A stretch of DNA of 10,203 bases, from contig CAKPQY010000012.1 of assembly GCA_934179885.1 (NCBI GenBank), positions 1 to 10,203 on the forward strand, in the 5' to 3' direction. The translations under genes and the position numbers were made by a program. The notes beneath the pieces were generated by a model. It worked only from the letters and a program-made list of their open reading frames with translations, was not told the origin of the DNA and searched no databases. Shown here piece by piece: positions 1 to 5,801 of this stretch (position 1 is its first letter; each line of letters begins with the position of its first letter). This DNA is from an uncultured Clostridia bacterium (lineage in GTDB: Bacteria; Bacillota; Clostridia; TANB77; CAG-508).

Positions 1-1149
1 ACTGTATTATGGTCTACAAGACTTCCAGAAGGATTTAAAAGATATACAACAGATTTATCAATAAAAACATCATCAATTCAATACGAAAATGATGACTTAA
101 TGAGAATCACTTTAGGAGATGATTATGGAATAGCATGTTGTGTATCACCTATGAAAATAGGAAAACAAATGCAATTCTTTGGAGCTAGAGCAAACTTGGC
201 AAAAACATTATTATATGCAATAAATGGTGGTAGAGATGAAATCTCTGGAAAACAAATAACACCAAAATATGCACCTATCACTTCTGAATATTTAGACTAC
301 GATGAAGTAATGGAAAAATTTGATCAAATGATGGATTATGTAGCAAAAATCTATATAAAAGCATTAAATGCTATCCACTATATGCATGACAAATATTCAT
401 ATGAAGCAATAGAAATGGCTTTACATGATAAAGATATTCTAAGAACAATGGCATGCGGAATTGCAGGATTATCAGTTGTAGCTGATTCCCTATCTGCAAT
501 AAAATCTGCAAAAGTAAAAGTTATTAGAGATGACACAGGATTAGCAGTAGACTATGAAGTTAAAGGAGACTTCCCTAAATTTGGAAATGATGATGATAAT
601 GTAGATGAAATAGCGGTTGATGTTGTTAAAAGATTTATAAGAAAATTAGAAAAACATCAAACTTACAGAAATTCAAAACATACATTATCAATACTAACAA
701 TAACATCAAATGTTGTTTATGGTAAAAATACAGGAAATACACCAGATGGCAGAAAAGTAGGAGCGCCATTTGGGCCAGGAGCAAATCCTTTACATGGTAG
801 AGATACAAATGGAGCGTTAGCAGTTATGAACTCAATAGCAAAACTTCCATTTGAAGATGCTGAAGATGGTATTTCATATACTTTTTCAATAACACCTGGA
901 ACTCTTGGAAAAACTGAAGAAGAAAGAGTTACTAATTTAGTTAATATGTTAGATGGATATTTCAAACAAACAGGACATCATATAAATGTAAATGTTTTTG
1001 ATAGAAGCTTACTTGAAGATGCTATGGAACATCCTGAAAAATATCCACAACTTACAATTCGTGTTTCTGGTTATGCTGTTAACTTTACTAAATTGACTAG
1101 AGAGCAACAATTAGATGTAATAAATAGAACTATTCATGAAAAAATCTAG
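1..1149 (+). CDS. pflB: Pyruvate formate-lyase (formate acetyltransferase), 3' part
   Basis: This is the C-terminal 382 codons of a glycyl-radical enzyme that converts pyruvate plus CoA to acetyl-CoA and formate in the cytoplasm under anaerobiosis. The reading frame is open from base 1, so the start lies outside the window; the family is usually about 740-760 residues, so roughly half is present. Seen directly: the catalytic cysteine pair in IACCVSPM (visible codons 46-47, bases 136-141), preceded by [12 protein letters not shown], and the glycyl-radical motif RVSGYAVNF with the radical glycine at codon 357 (bases 1069-1071), 25 residues before the C-terminus. The Cys-Cys pair separates it from diol dehydratase-type relatives. 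The C-terminus aligns with the normal family end, so the downstream foldback element did not truncate the protein. The activase gene pflA follows in the same direction. The stop is TAG at 1147-1149. Confidence 0.97.
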   Translation, partial: TVLWSTRLPEGFKRYTTDLSIKTSSIQYENDDLMRITLGDDYGIACCVSPMKIGKQMQFFGARANLAKTLLYAINGGRDEISGKQITPKYAPITSEYLDYDEVMEKFDQMMDYVAKIYIKALNAIHYMHDKYSYEAIEMALHDKDILRTMACGIAGLSVVADSLSAIKSAKVKVIRDDTGLAVDYEVKGDFPKFGNDDDNVDEIAVDVVKRFIRKLEKHQTYRNSKHTLSILTITSNVVYGKNTGNTPDGRKVGAPFGPGANPLHGRDTNGALAVMNSIAKLPFEDAEDGISYTFSITPGTLGKTEEERVTNLVNMLDGYFKQTGHHINVNVFDRSLLEDAMEHPEKYPQLTIRVSGYAVNFTKLTREQQLDVINRTIHEKI

Positions 1150-1156
1150 AAAAAAG

Positions 1157-1191
1157 AGAGGGATTAAGGGAACGGGTCTTAAAATCCCTCT
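1157..1191 (+). repeat. REP-like hairpin, left arm copy
   Basis: A 9-bp perfect stem (1157-1165 AGAGGGATT with 1183-1191 AATCCCTCT) encloses a 17-base loop (1166-1182) reading AAGGGAACGGGTCTTAA. Apart from one base, the loop carries the core GGGGACGG-TCT shared with the hairpins at 1389-1423 and 2193-2223. It forms the left end of the foldback element and lies 7 bases after the pflB stop, so it could also stabilise the pflB mRNA 3' end. Confidence 0.7.
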
Positions 1192-1388
1192 TAAAAATTA
1201 TTTCTTAAATATAGTTATATATATTAAAATACCGTTCCTTACTGGTCGGAATTATCATATAAATAAGTTTAATTATAATTTCTATAATAGAAAAGTTAAT
1301 CTAGCTAATCTGTATGAATAACTTTCCTCCCAAACTGCGCGTCACTATATTTTAATATATATAACTATTATTAATTATTATAATATAA

Positions 1389-1423
1389 AGAGGGATTTTA
1401 AGACCCGTCCCCTTAATCCCTCT
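1389..1423 (-). repeat. REP-like hairpin, right arm copy (inverted)
   Basis: This is the inverted partner of the 1157-1191 hairpin. The stem is AGAGGGATT (1389-1397) with AATCCCTCT (1415-1423), and the loop (1398-1414) read on the minus strand is AAGGGGACGGGTCTTAA. It differs from the left copy by one base and matches the third copy's core better. It ends 7 bases before the pflA ribosome binding site. T1425-T1430 follows the hairpin on the plus strand, so hairpin plus six T could act as an attenuator or terminator between pflB and pflA. Confidence 0.7.
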
Positions 1424-1441
1424 CTTTTTTAGGAGTAACAT

Positions 1442-2173
1442 ATGGAAAATTTAGATTTAAGATATTATGCAAAAATACATTCAATAGAAAGTTTTGGAAC
1501 GGTAGATGGACCAGGAATAAGATTTGTATTATTTTTACAAGGATGTCACCTAAAATGCAAATACTGCCATAACCGCGACACATGGGATATAAATGGTGGT
1601 GAATACAAATCTTTAGATAATATTTTCGAAAAAATAATGAAATATAAAAATTATATTTATCCAAATGGTGGCATAACTGTTACTGGTGGAGAACCTTTAT
1701 TACAAGTAAAATTTTTGATTGAATTATTTGAAAAATTAAAAAAAGAAAATATTCATACTTGTATAGATACTTCTGGTATGATGGCTTTAACAGATAATAT
1801 AAAACACTTACTTTCTCTTACAGATTTAGTTTTGTTAGACATAAAACATATTAATACTGAAAAGTCAAAAGATTTAGTTGGTTTTAATAATGAAAAAGAA
1901 CTAGAATTTGCAAGATATTTAAGTGATAATGGCATTCATATGTGGATTAGGCAAGTCCTTATTCCCGGGTATACTGATGATGAAGATGATTTATTAAAAT
2001 TAAAAGATTTTATTTCTGAATTAAAAACTGTTGATAAAATTGAAATTCTTCCTTATCATGATATGGGAAAATATAAATGGAAAAAACTTGGCTTAAATTA
2101 TGAATTAGAAAATGTTAGGCCTGCAACAGATGAAGATGTAAATAGAGCAAAAAAAATTCTAGGAATTTCCTAG
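1442..2173 (+). CDS. pflA: Pyruvate formate-lyase activating enzyme (radical SAM)
   Basis: This 243-residue cytoplasmic radical-SAM activase abstracts hydrogen from the radical glycine of PFL using S-adenosylmethionine and a [4Fe-4S] cluster. Seen directly: the N-terminal SFGTVDGPGIRFVLFLQGC segment, the CX3CX2C cluster motif at Cys35, Cys39 and Cys42 followed by HNRDTWD, and the SAM-binding GGEP motif at residues 82-85. The length matches the family (about 245). CHNRDTWD is typical of PFL activases rather than of activases for other glycyl-radical enzymes. The start is supported by AGGAG (1431-1435) six bases upstream of the ATG. It follows pflB in the same direction, but 292 bases lie between the two genes, nearly all of it the foldback element. 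That element could separate their expression. The stop codon is inside a terminator hairpin. Confidence 0.96.
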   Translation: MENLDLRYYAKIHSIESFGTVDGPGIRFVLFLQGCHLKCKYCHNRDTWDINGGEYKSLDNIFEKIMKYKNYIYPNGGITVTGGEPLLQVKFLIELFEKLKKENIHTCIDTSGMMALTDNIKHLLSLTDLVLLDIKHINTEKSKDLVGFNNEKELEFARYLSDNGIHMWIRQVLIPGYTDDEDDLLKLKDFISELKTVDKIEILPYHDMGKYKWKKLGLNYELENVRPATDEDVNRAKKILGIS

Positions 2174-2181
2174 AATTTTTT
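2151..2181. terminator. Bidirectional intrinsic terminator containing the pflA stop codon
   Basis: A perfect 13-bp stem (2151-2163 with 2169-2181) and a 5-base loop AATTT. The outer stem is six A-T pairs, so the plus strand ends in six T and the minus strand ends in eight T (complement of A2149-A2156). The inner stem TTCTAGG/CCTAGAA holds the pflA stop TAG at 2171-2173. The stem has only four G-C pairs, so its strength is uncertain. Its symmetry fits a shared terminator for pflA (+) and the convergent gene ending at 2224 (-). Confidence 0.75.
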
Positions 2182-2192
2182 GTTTTAAGATC

Positions 2193-2223
2193 TGTCCCAA
2201 ACAGAACCGTCCCCCTTGGGACA
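2193..2223 (-). repeat. REP-like hairpin, third copy
   Basis: The 8-bp perfect stem TGTCCCAA (2193-2200) with TTGGGACA (2216-2223) encloses a 15-base loop that reads GGGGGACGGTTCTGT on the minus strand. The core GGGGACGG-TCT matches the two hairpins of the pflB-pflA foldback element, but the stem sequence is entirely different. It lies between the bidirectional terminator and the stop codon (2224-2226) of the minus-strand gene, touching that codon. There is no T-run directly after it on either strand, so it is not itself an intrinsic terminator. Confidence 0.72.
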
Positions 2224-3156
2224 TTATCCTATAAGCTTAAGTTCAACATTTTCCATTTTATATTTTCCATCAACCAATTTAAATTCAACTAAAGTATTAG
2301 CTAAAGTTTCTTCATTTTGTCTTAAATCAGTTGTAAACAATAACTTAATTTGTGGTATTTCTAATTTATTTGTTACTATTTCTTTAAAGCATTCTGCCAT
2401 ATGTTTATCATCTTCGCAAACAAAAATTAATTGTGGAATACTTGCAAATCCTGAATCTCCTGGTTGGAAATTTTCATAAAAATCCTTATATAAATTCATT
2501 TTTTCAACTAATTTCTTTTGCCAGTCTGGCTCTCTTCTAAATACTTCAAACAAAAATTGTATAGATTTATTATTTTTTGTTAATTTTACAGAACCCCCTG
2601 TTGCTTTAAATACTTTTCCTAATGTTTTTGCTGTAATTGCTGGTTTAACAACATAAGAATCGAAAGCTTTAACTTTTCTTAAATATGCTATTAAAACTTG
2701 GTTTCCAGCTAATCTTTTCTTAATCATTGGAACAGGTTTTGTATTATCTGAAGGTTGCCATTTACATTCAACTTCTTTAGATGTTAACAAATATTTCCCC
2801 ATTTTTTCTAGACAATAAATTCTATAAATACCTTTTCCCTCATCAGATGTAAAATAATATCTTGTTAATATTTTAGATTTTACTAAGGCATCTAATTTAT
2901 TATTTAATTTATCTTGTGTTTTTGGGTCTATTCCTTTTATTTCAAGCATTTGATATAACTGTCTTGATGTTATAAACTCAAATTCATTTACTAAATCTAG
3001 TATAGCAAAATGAATATCTGTAATATGACCTATATTTATCTTATGTACAATTTGGTTCATAGATACATAACCATCTTTGCCATCAAATGTTTTGATTTCT
3101 CCTTCTCTAATTGCAAATGGTGATACTTGTGCTTTTATTTCATTATCTTCAACCAT
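2224..3156 (-). CDS. Winged-helix protein, replication-relaxation-like
   Basis: This is a 310-residue soluble protein with no signal peptide or membrane segment. Residues about 45-125 read as a winged helix-turn-helix: a DIHFAILDLVNEFEFITSRQL helix pair, a NNKLDALVKSKILTRYY recognition/wing region, then IYRIYCLEKMGKYLL. Residues about 145-290 hold a conserved-looking acidic position in FLFEVFRRE (Glu204), then KLVEKMNLYKDFY and PQLIFVCEDDKHMAECFKEI. This order resembles replication-relaxation (plasmid/ICE winged-helix) proteins; that assignment is from memory of the family's layout and is tentative. AGGGGGAA (3161-3168, minus strand) is a well-placed ribosome binding site for the ATG at 3156. 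A 23-base palindrome lies just upstream, suggesting autoregulation (inferred). It follows the S1-domain gene by 76 bases and converges on pflA. No partner plasmid genes are visible, so it may be a chromosomal DNA-binding regulator. Confidence 0.6.
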   Translation of the reverse strand: MVEDNEIKAQVSPFAIREGEIKTFDGKDGYVSMNQIVHKINIGHITDIHFAILDLVNEFEFITSRQLYQMLEIKGIDPKTQDKLNNKLDALVKSKILTRYYFTSDEGKGIYRIYCLEKMGKYLLTSKEVECKWQPSDNTKPVPMIKKRLAGNQVLIAYLRKVKAFDSYVVKPAITAKTLGKVFKATGGSVKLTKNNKSIQFLFEVFRREPDWQKKLVEKMNLYKDFYENFQPGDSGFASIPQLIFVCEDDKHMAECFKEIVTNKLEIPQIKLLFTTDLRQNEETLANTLVEFKLVDGKYKMENVELKLIG

Positions 3157-3173
3157 TTTATTCCCCCTATTCC

Positions 3174-3196
3174 TGTAAATAAATATTTTATTTACA
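3174..3196. promoter_or_regulatory. 23-bp palindrome, candidate operator
   Basis: TGTAAATAAA (3174-3183) and TTTATTTACA (3187-3196) are perfect 10-base arms around TAT. The palindrome lies 17 bases upstream of the winged-helix gene's start codon and just upstream of its ribosome binding site, where a repressor would block expression from the minus strand. The TGTAAA...TTTACA ends are a common two-fold operator shape, but I cannot assign a regulator. The best local candidate is the winged-helix protein itself. Confidence 0.45.
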
Positions 3197-3199
3197 CAT

Positions 3200-3221
3200 A
3201 ATTAATAAATTTTTATTAATT
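3200..3221. repeat. AT-only inverted repeat downstream of the S1-domain gene
   Basis: AATTAATAAA (3200-3209) and TTTATTAATT (3212-3221) are perfect arms with a 2-base centre, 11 bases after the minus-strand stop codon at 3233. It has no G or C, so it is a weak terminator at best, and chance is a real possibility at this base composition. Confidence 0.3.
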
Positions 3222-3232
3222 TAATAATAAAC

Positions 3233-4006
3233 TTAATTTAATATAACTAATTTGATTTTTTTCTTATCATAATCAATCTTTTTTATTGCTACATCTATTT
3301 TTTCTCCATAATTTAAGCCTTCTTTATATTCAGCCATACCAACCAAATTAGGAGCAAGTTCTATAAAAATTCCGTTTTTATTTTTTTCTGTTTCTCTAAT
3401 AATTCCTTCTGTTTTCATTCCTACTGTAAATTTATTAGCATTTTCTTCCCAATTTCCGAATTGTTCTTTATATGACAAATTAATTCTTCCTAAGTTTCTA
3501 TCTATAGATTTTACCATAATATTCAATTTTTGTCCAATTTTTATTCTTTCATATGGTGTTTTTATTCTAGCAACTGATAAATCTTCTATATGAACTAGTC
3601 CTACAATTCCCCCTCCAATATCTATAAATGCCCCATATGGAGTGATATTTTTTACAATTCCATTAACAACTTGTCCTTCTTTCAAGTCTGTTTTTACAGA
3701 ATTTAGAACTTCATTTTGTACATCTCTTCTAGAGAATATATAATTATCTCCGTTGTTCTCTTTCATTTTAAATTGTACATATTTATGCACTTTTCCTACA
3801 CATAAATTAGTTTTTGGAAAGCCATTTTCATCTACATTAAATGCTTCTACTTCTTCTCTTGGAATAATTCCTTTTAGCCCATTATCTAATTTTACATGTA
3901 AATTATAGTTTTCATCACATTTTTCAACAATTCCTTGAAAAATATCTTCTGTTCCTGTTAAATTATCTTTTTCCCAGCCTTCTGGTAAAAATTTAAATGT
4001 ATTCAT
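3233..4006 (-). CDS. S1 RNA-binding domain protein (three S1 folds)
   Basis: This 257-residue cytoplasmic protein is built from three S1/OB-fold RNA-binding units. The middle one is canonical: GQVVNGIVKNITPYGAFIDI through VGLVHIEDLS to LNIMVKSIDRNLGRINLSYK (residues about 111-180). The N-terminal unit (about 20-93) starts FQGIVEKCDENYNLHVKL and ends NYIFSRRD. The C-terminal unit (about 195-256) starts GMKTEGIIRETEKNKNGIFIEL and ends KIDYDKKKIKLVI. It is shorter than ribosomal protein S1 and lacks an IspH or nuclease fusion, so it is best called an S1-like protein that may bind mRNA or ribosomes; the target is unknown. AAGGAGTT (4011-4018, minus strand) is well spaced before the ATG. It lies 50 bases after the rluB-type gene, probably in the same transcript. 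Confidence 0.85.
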   Translation of the reverse strand: MNTFKFLPEGWEKDNLTGTEDIFQGIVEKCDENYNLHVKLDNGLKGIIPREEVEAFNVDENGFPKTNLCVGKVHKYVQFKMKENNGDNYIFSRRDVQNEVLNSVKTDLKEGQVVNGIVKNITPYGAFIDIGGGIVGLVHIEDLSVARIKTPYERIKIGQKLNIMVKSIDRNLGRINLSYKEQFGNWEENANKFTVGMKTEGIIRETEKNKNGIFIELAPNLVGMAEYKEGLNYGEKIDVAIKKIDYDKKKIKLVILN

Positions 4007-4056
4007 TTGTAACTCCTTAATCTTTTGTTTAATTTAAATAGTTCACAAAAATTATT

Positions 4057-4779
4057 TTATATTTTAAATTGCTTTAATTCGCTTTCACTTAAATATCTCC
4101 AATTTCCTAGTTTTAAATCTTTTACTCCAATATTTCCAATTTTGCTTCTATGTAAAGCAATAACTTTACTTCCAACCGCTTCACACATCTTTCTAACCTG
4201 TCTATTTTTTCCCTCATGAATAGTTATTTCTAATCTTGATATATTTTTTTCTTCATCAGTTTTCAATATTTTAACCTTAGCAGGTCTTGTAACATAATCA
4301 TCAATTTCCACACCATTTCTTAACCTTTCCACAGCCTCATTAGTTATAATACCATGCACTGTAACTGTATATGTTTTTGTAATCTCATGTTTAGGATGTG
4401 TAACTCTATAAACAAAATCCCCATCATTTGTTAATATCAACGCTCCAGAAGTATACATATCAAGCCTTCCTACTGGAACAACTCTTTCTTTTACTTTAAC
4501 TAAATCAAGAACAGTATCTCTATCAAACTGGTCATTTGCAGTCGTTACATATCCAATAGGCTTATTCAATAATATATATACTAATCTTTCTGTATTTTGT
4601 ATTAGTTTTCCACAATATTCAACTTTATCCACAGTTGGATCTATTTTTGTTCCAAGTTCTTTTATAACTTTTCCATTTACAGAAATTTTACCTTCTAAAA
4701 TAAGTTCTTCACACTTTCTTCTAGAAGCAACACCACTATTAGCCAAAAATTTTTGTAATCTTACTTTATCATCTTCCAT
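4057..4779 (-). CDS. rluB: Pseudouridine synthase, RluB/RsuA family
   Basis: This 240-residue rRNA pseudouridine synthase isomerises a specific uridine in ribosomal RNA (23S for RluB-type members). An N-terminal S4 RNA-binding domain spans residues about 5-55 (VRLQKFLANSGVASRRKCEE and SVNGKVI). The catalytic domain follows, with the motif GRLDMYTSGALILTNDG holding the catalytic Asp107 and, later, HEGKNRQVRKMCEAVG, characteristic of the RsuA/RluB/RluE/RluF group. The length matches gram-positive RluB homologues. The start lies four bases after the rluD stop codon, with AGAGGTTAAAGGA as the ribosome binding site inside and just after the end of rluD, so the two synthases are almost certainly co-transcribed and translationally coupled. 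RluB is preferred over RsuA because of the usual gram-positive representative, but the target position cannot be read from sequence. Confidence 0.93.
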   Translation of the reverse strand: MEDDKVRLQKFLANSGVASRRKCEELILEGKISVNGKVIKELGTKIDPTVDKVEYCGKLIQNTERLVYILLNKPIGYVTTANDQFDRDTVLDLVKVKERVVPVGRLDMYTSGALILTNDGDFVYRVTHPKHEITKTYTVTVHGIITNEAVERLRNGVEIDDYVTRPAKVKILKTDEEKNISRLEITIHEGKNRQVRKMCEAVGSKVIALHRSKIGNIGVKDLKLGNWRYLSESELKQFKI

Positions 4780-4783
4780 TCCT

Positions 4784-5692
4784 TTAACCTCTATTTTTCA
4801 ACTCTTCAATAACTTTCTGAAAATACTCTGGCAACGGAGCCTCTATAAACATCTCTTTACCAGTAATAGGATGTTTAAACTTCAAAGACTTAGCATGCAA
4901 GCATTGTCCTTCTATTCCCCATTCATTTTTTCCATTTGAATACGCTACATCACCTACAATTGGATAACCAATTTCTGATAAATGAACTCTAATTTGATGA
5001 GTTCTCCCTGTTTCTATTTTCACTTCTAAAAGAGTATAATTCTTAAATCTTTCTATAACTTTAAAATGAGTAACAGCATTTTTACCATTTTTATTTACAG
5101 CCATTTTCTTTCTATCTTTTGTACTTCTTCCAATAGGCATATTTATTGTTGCTTCATTTTCTTTTACAAATCCTTTAACCAATGCAATATATGTCTTTTC
5201 TACTTCATGATTTTTTATTTGCTCACTCATATTAATATGTGATTTGTCATTTTTAGCAACAATTATAACACCAGATGTATCTTTATCTAATCTATGTACT
5301 ATACCTGGTCTTATCTCTCCACCTATACCTGATAAAGAATCTTTACAAATAGCCATTACAGCATTCACCAAAGTTCCATCTGGATTTCCATTTGCAGGAT
5401 GAACAACCATGCCTTTAGGTTTATTTACAACTATAATATCACTATCTTCATATAAAACATCTACAGGAATATCTTGAGCTTTTAACTCGACTTCCTTTGG
5501 TTCTTCATTTTCTATACTGATTTCATCATTTTGTTGTACTTTATATGATACTTTAGTTTTTTTACCATTTACTAATATTTTCTCATTTTCTATTAATCTT
5601 TGAATATTGGCTCTAGAAAATTCTGTATTTGCTGCCAAATATGAATCAATTCTTTTTTCAACATCAATTTCATCAACATTTATTATTTTCAA
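4784..5692 (-). CDS. rluD: Pseudouridine synthase, RluD/RluA family
   Basis: This large-subunit rRNA pseudouridine synthase has an N-terminal S4 domain (KRIDSYLAANTEFSRANIQR ... ILVNGKKTK) and an RluA-type catalytic domain. Its VHRLDKDTSG motif has the catalytic Asp at residue 136 from the chosen start. TGRTHQIRVHLSEIGYPIVGD and CLHAKSLKFKHP follow, as expected. The start needs care. A GTG at 5719 and an ATG at 5701 are also in frame, but the ATG directly abuts AAAGGG and the GTG has no clear site. TTG at 5692 has AAGGGATGA upstream at good spacing and gives MKIINVDEIDVEKRID, the usual N-terminus, and 302 residues, the usual length. It is the first gene of the rluD-rluB cluster. Confidence 0.9.
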   Translation of the reverse strand: MKIINVDEIDVEKRIDSYLAANTEFSRANIQRLIENEKILVNGKKTKVSYKVQQNDEISIENEEPKEVELKAQDIPVDVLYEDSDIIVVNKPKGMVVHPANGNPDGTLVNAVMAICKDSLSGIGGEIRPGIVHRLDKDTSGVIIVAKNDKSHINMSEQIKNHEVEKTYIALVKGFVKENEATINMPIGRSTKDRKKMAVNKNGKNAVTHFKVIERFKNYTLLEVKIETGRTHQIRVHLSEIGYPIVGDVAYSNGKNEWGIEGQCLHAKSLKFKHPITGKEMFIEAPLPEYFQKVIEELKNRG

Positions 5693-5748
5693 AAAAATCA
5701 TCCCTTTTTTACAAATCACTCTAAAAATCTCATAATATTAGAATTAGA

Positions 5749-5790
5749 AAGTCAGACTTCTAGTATCCAACCTCTAACATCTAAACTCTA
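5749..5790 (-). repeat. Degenerate 7-base tandem repeat
   Basis: Read on the minus strand from 5790, successive heptamers are TAGAGTT, TAGATGT, TAGAGGT, TGGATAC, TAGAAGT and CTGACTT, a fading TAGANGT consensus with strict 7-base spacing. It occupies most of the gap between the membrane-protein gene and rluD, upstream of rluD. It could be a decayed slippage repeat or a phased binding site. It is too degenerate to be a CRISPR or a recent microsatellite. Confidence 0.5.
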
Positions 5791-5801
5791 ACTGATTATA
5801 A

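Larger units (their letters stand above)
1150..1430. mobile_element. MITE-like 281-bp foldback element
   Basis: Outer arms of 43 bases (1150-1192 and 1388-1430) are reverse complements with a single mismatch (A1171 opposite C1409). An inner pair of perfect 21-base arms (1211-1231 and 1348-1368) continues the foldback after a diverged AT-rich stretch. The core, about 1232-1347, has no long inverted symmetry and no convincing gene; the only open frame runs out of the pflB tail and matches nothing I recognise. The left edge touches the pflB stop codon and the right edge touches the pflA ribosome binding site AGGAG (1431-1435). Each outer arm contains a REP-like hairpin. No transposase is encoded, so mobility would need one in trans. 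TAG occurs at both outer borders (1147-1149, 1430-1432), too short to count as a target duplication. It could also be a fixed RNA structure in the pfl transcript. Confidence 0.75.

Noticed and set aside
1136..1321. Open reading frame of 61 codons inside the foldback element
   Set aside because: It starts within the pflB tail with no ribosome binding site, runs through AT-rich inverted-repeat sequence, and its residues show no domain or codon bias.
1147..1432. TAG at both borders of the foldback element as a target-site duplication
   Set aside because: Three bases, one of them overlapping the element end and the other a needed stop codon, is too likely by chance.
3174..3196. Assigning the palindrome to a known regulator such as Rex or BirA
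   Set aside because: The shape is two-fold, but the bases do not match any consensus closely enough; left as an unassigned operator candidate.
5749..5790. CRISPR-like array
   Set aside because: The units are 7 bases, degenerate and contiguous with no spacers, and no cas genes are present.
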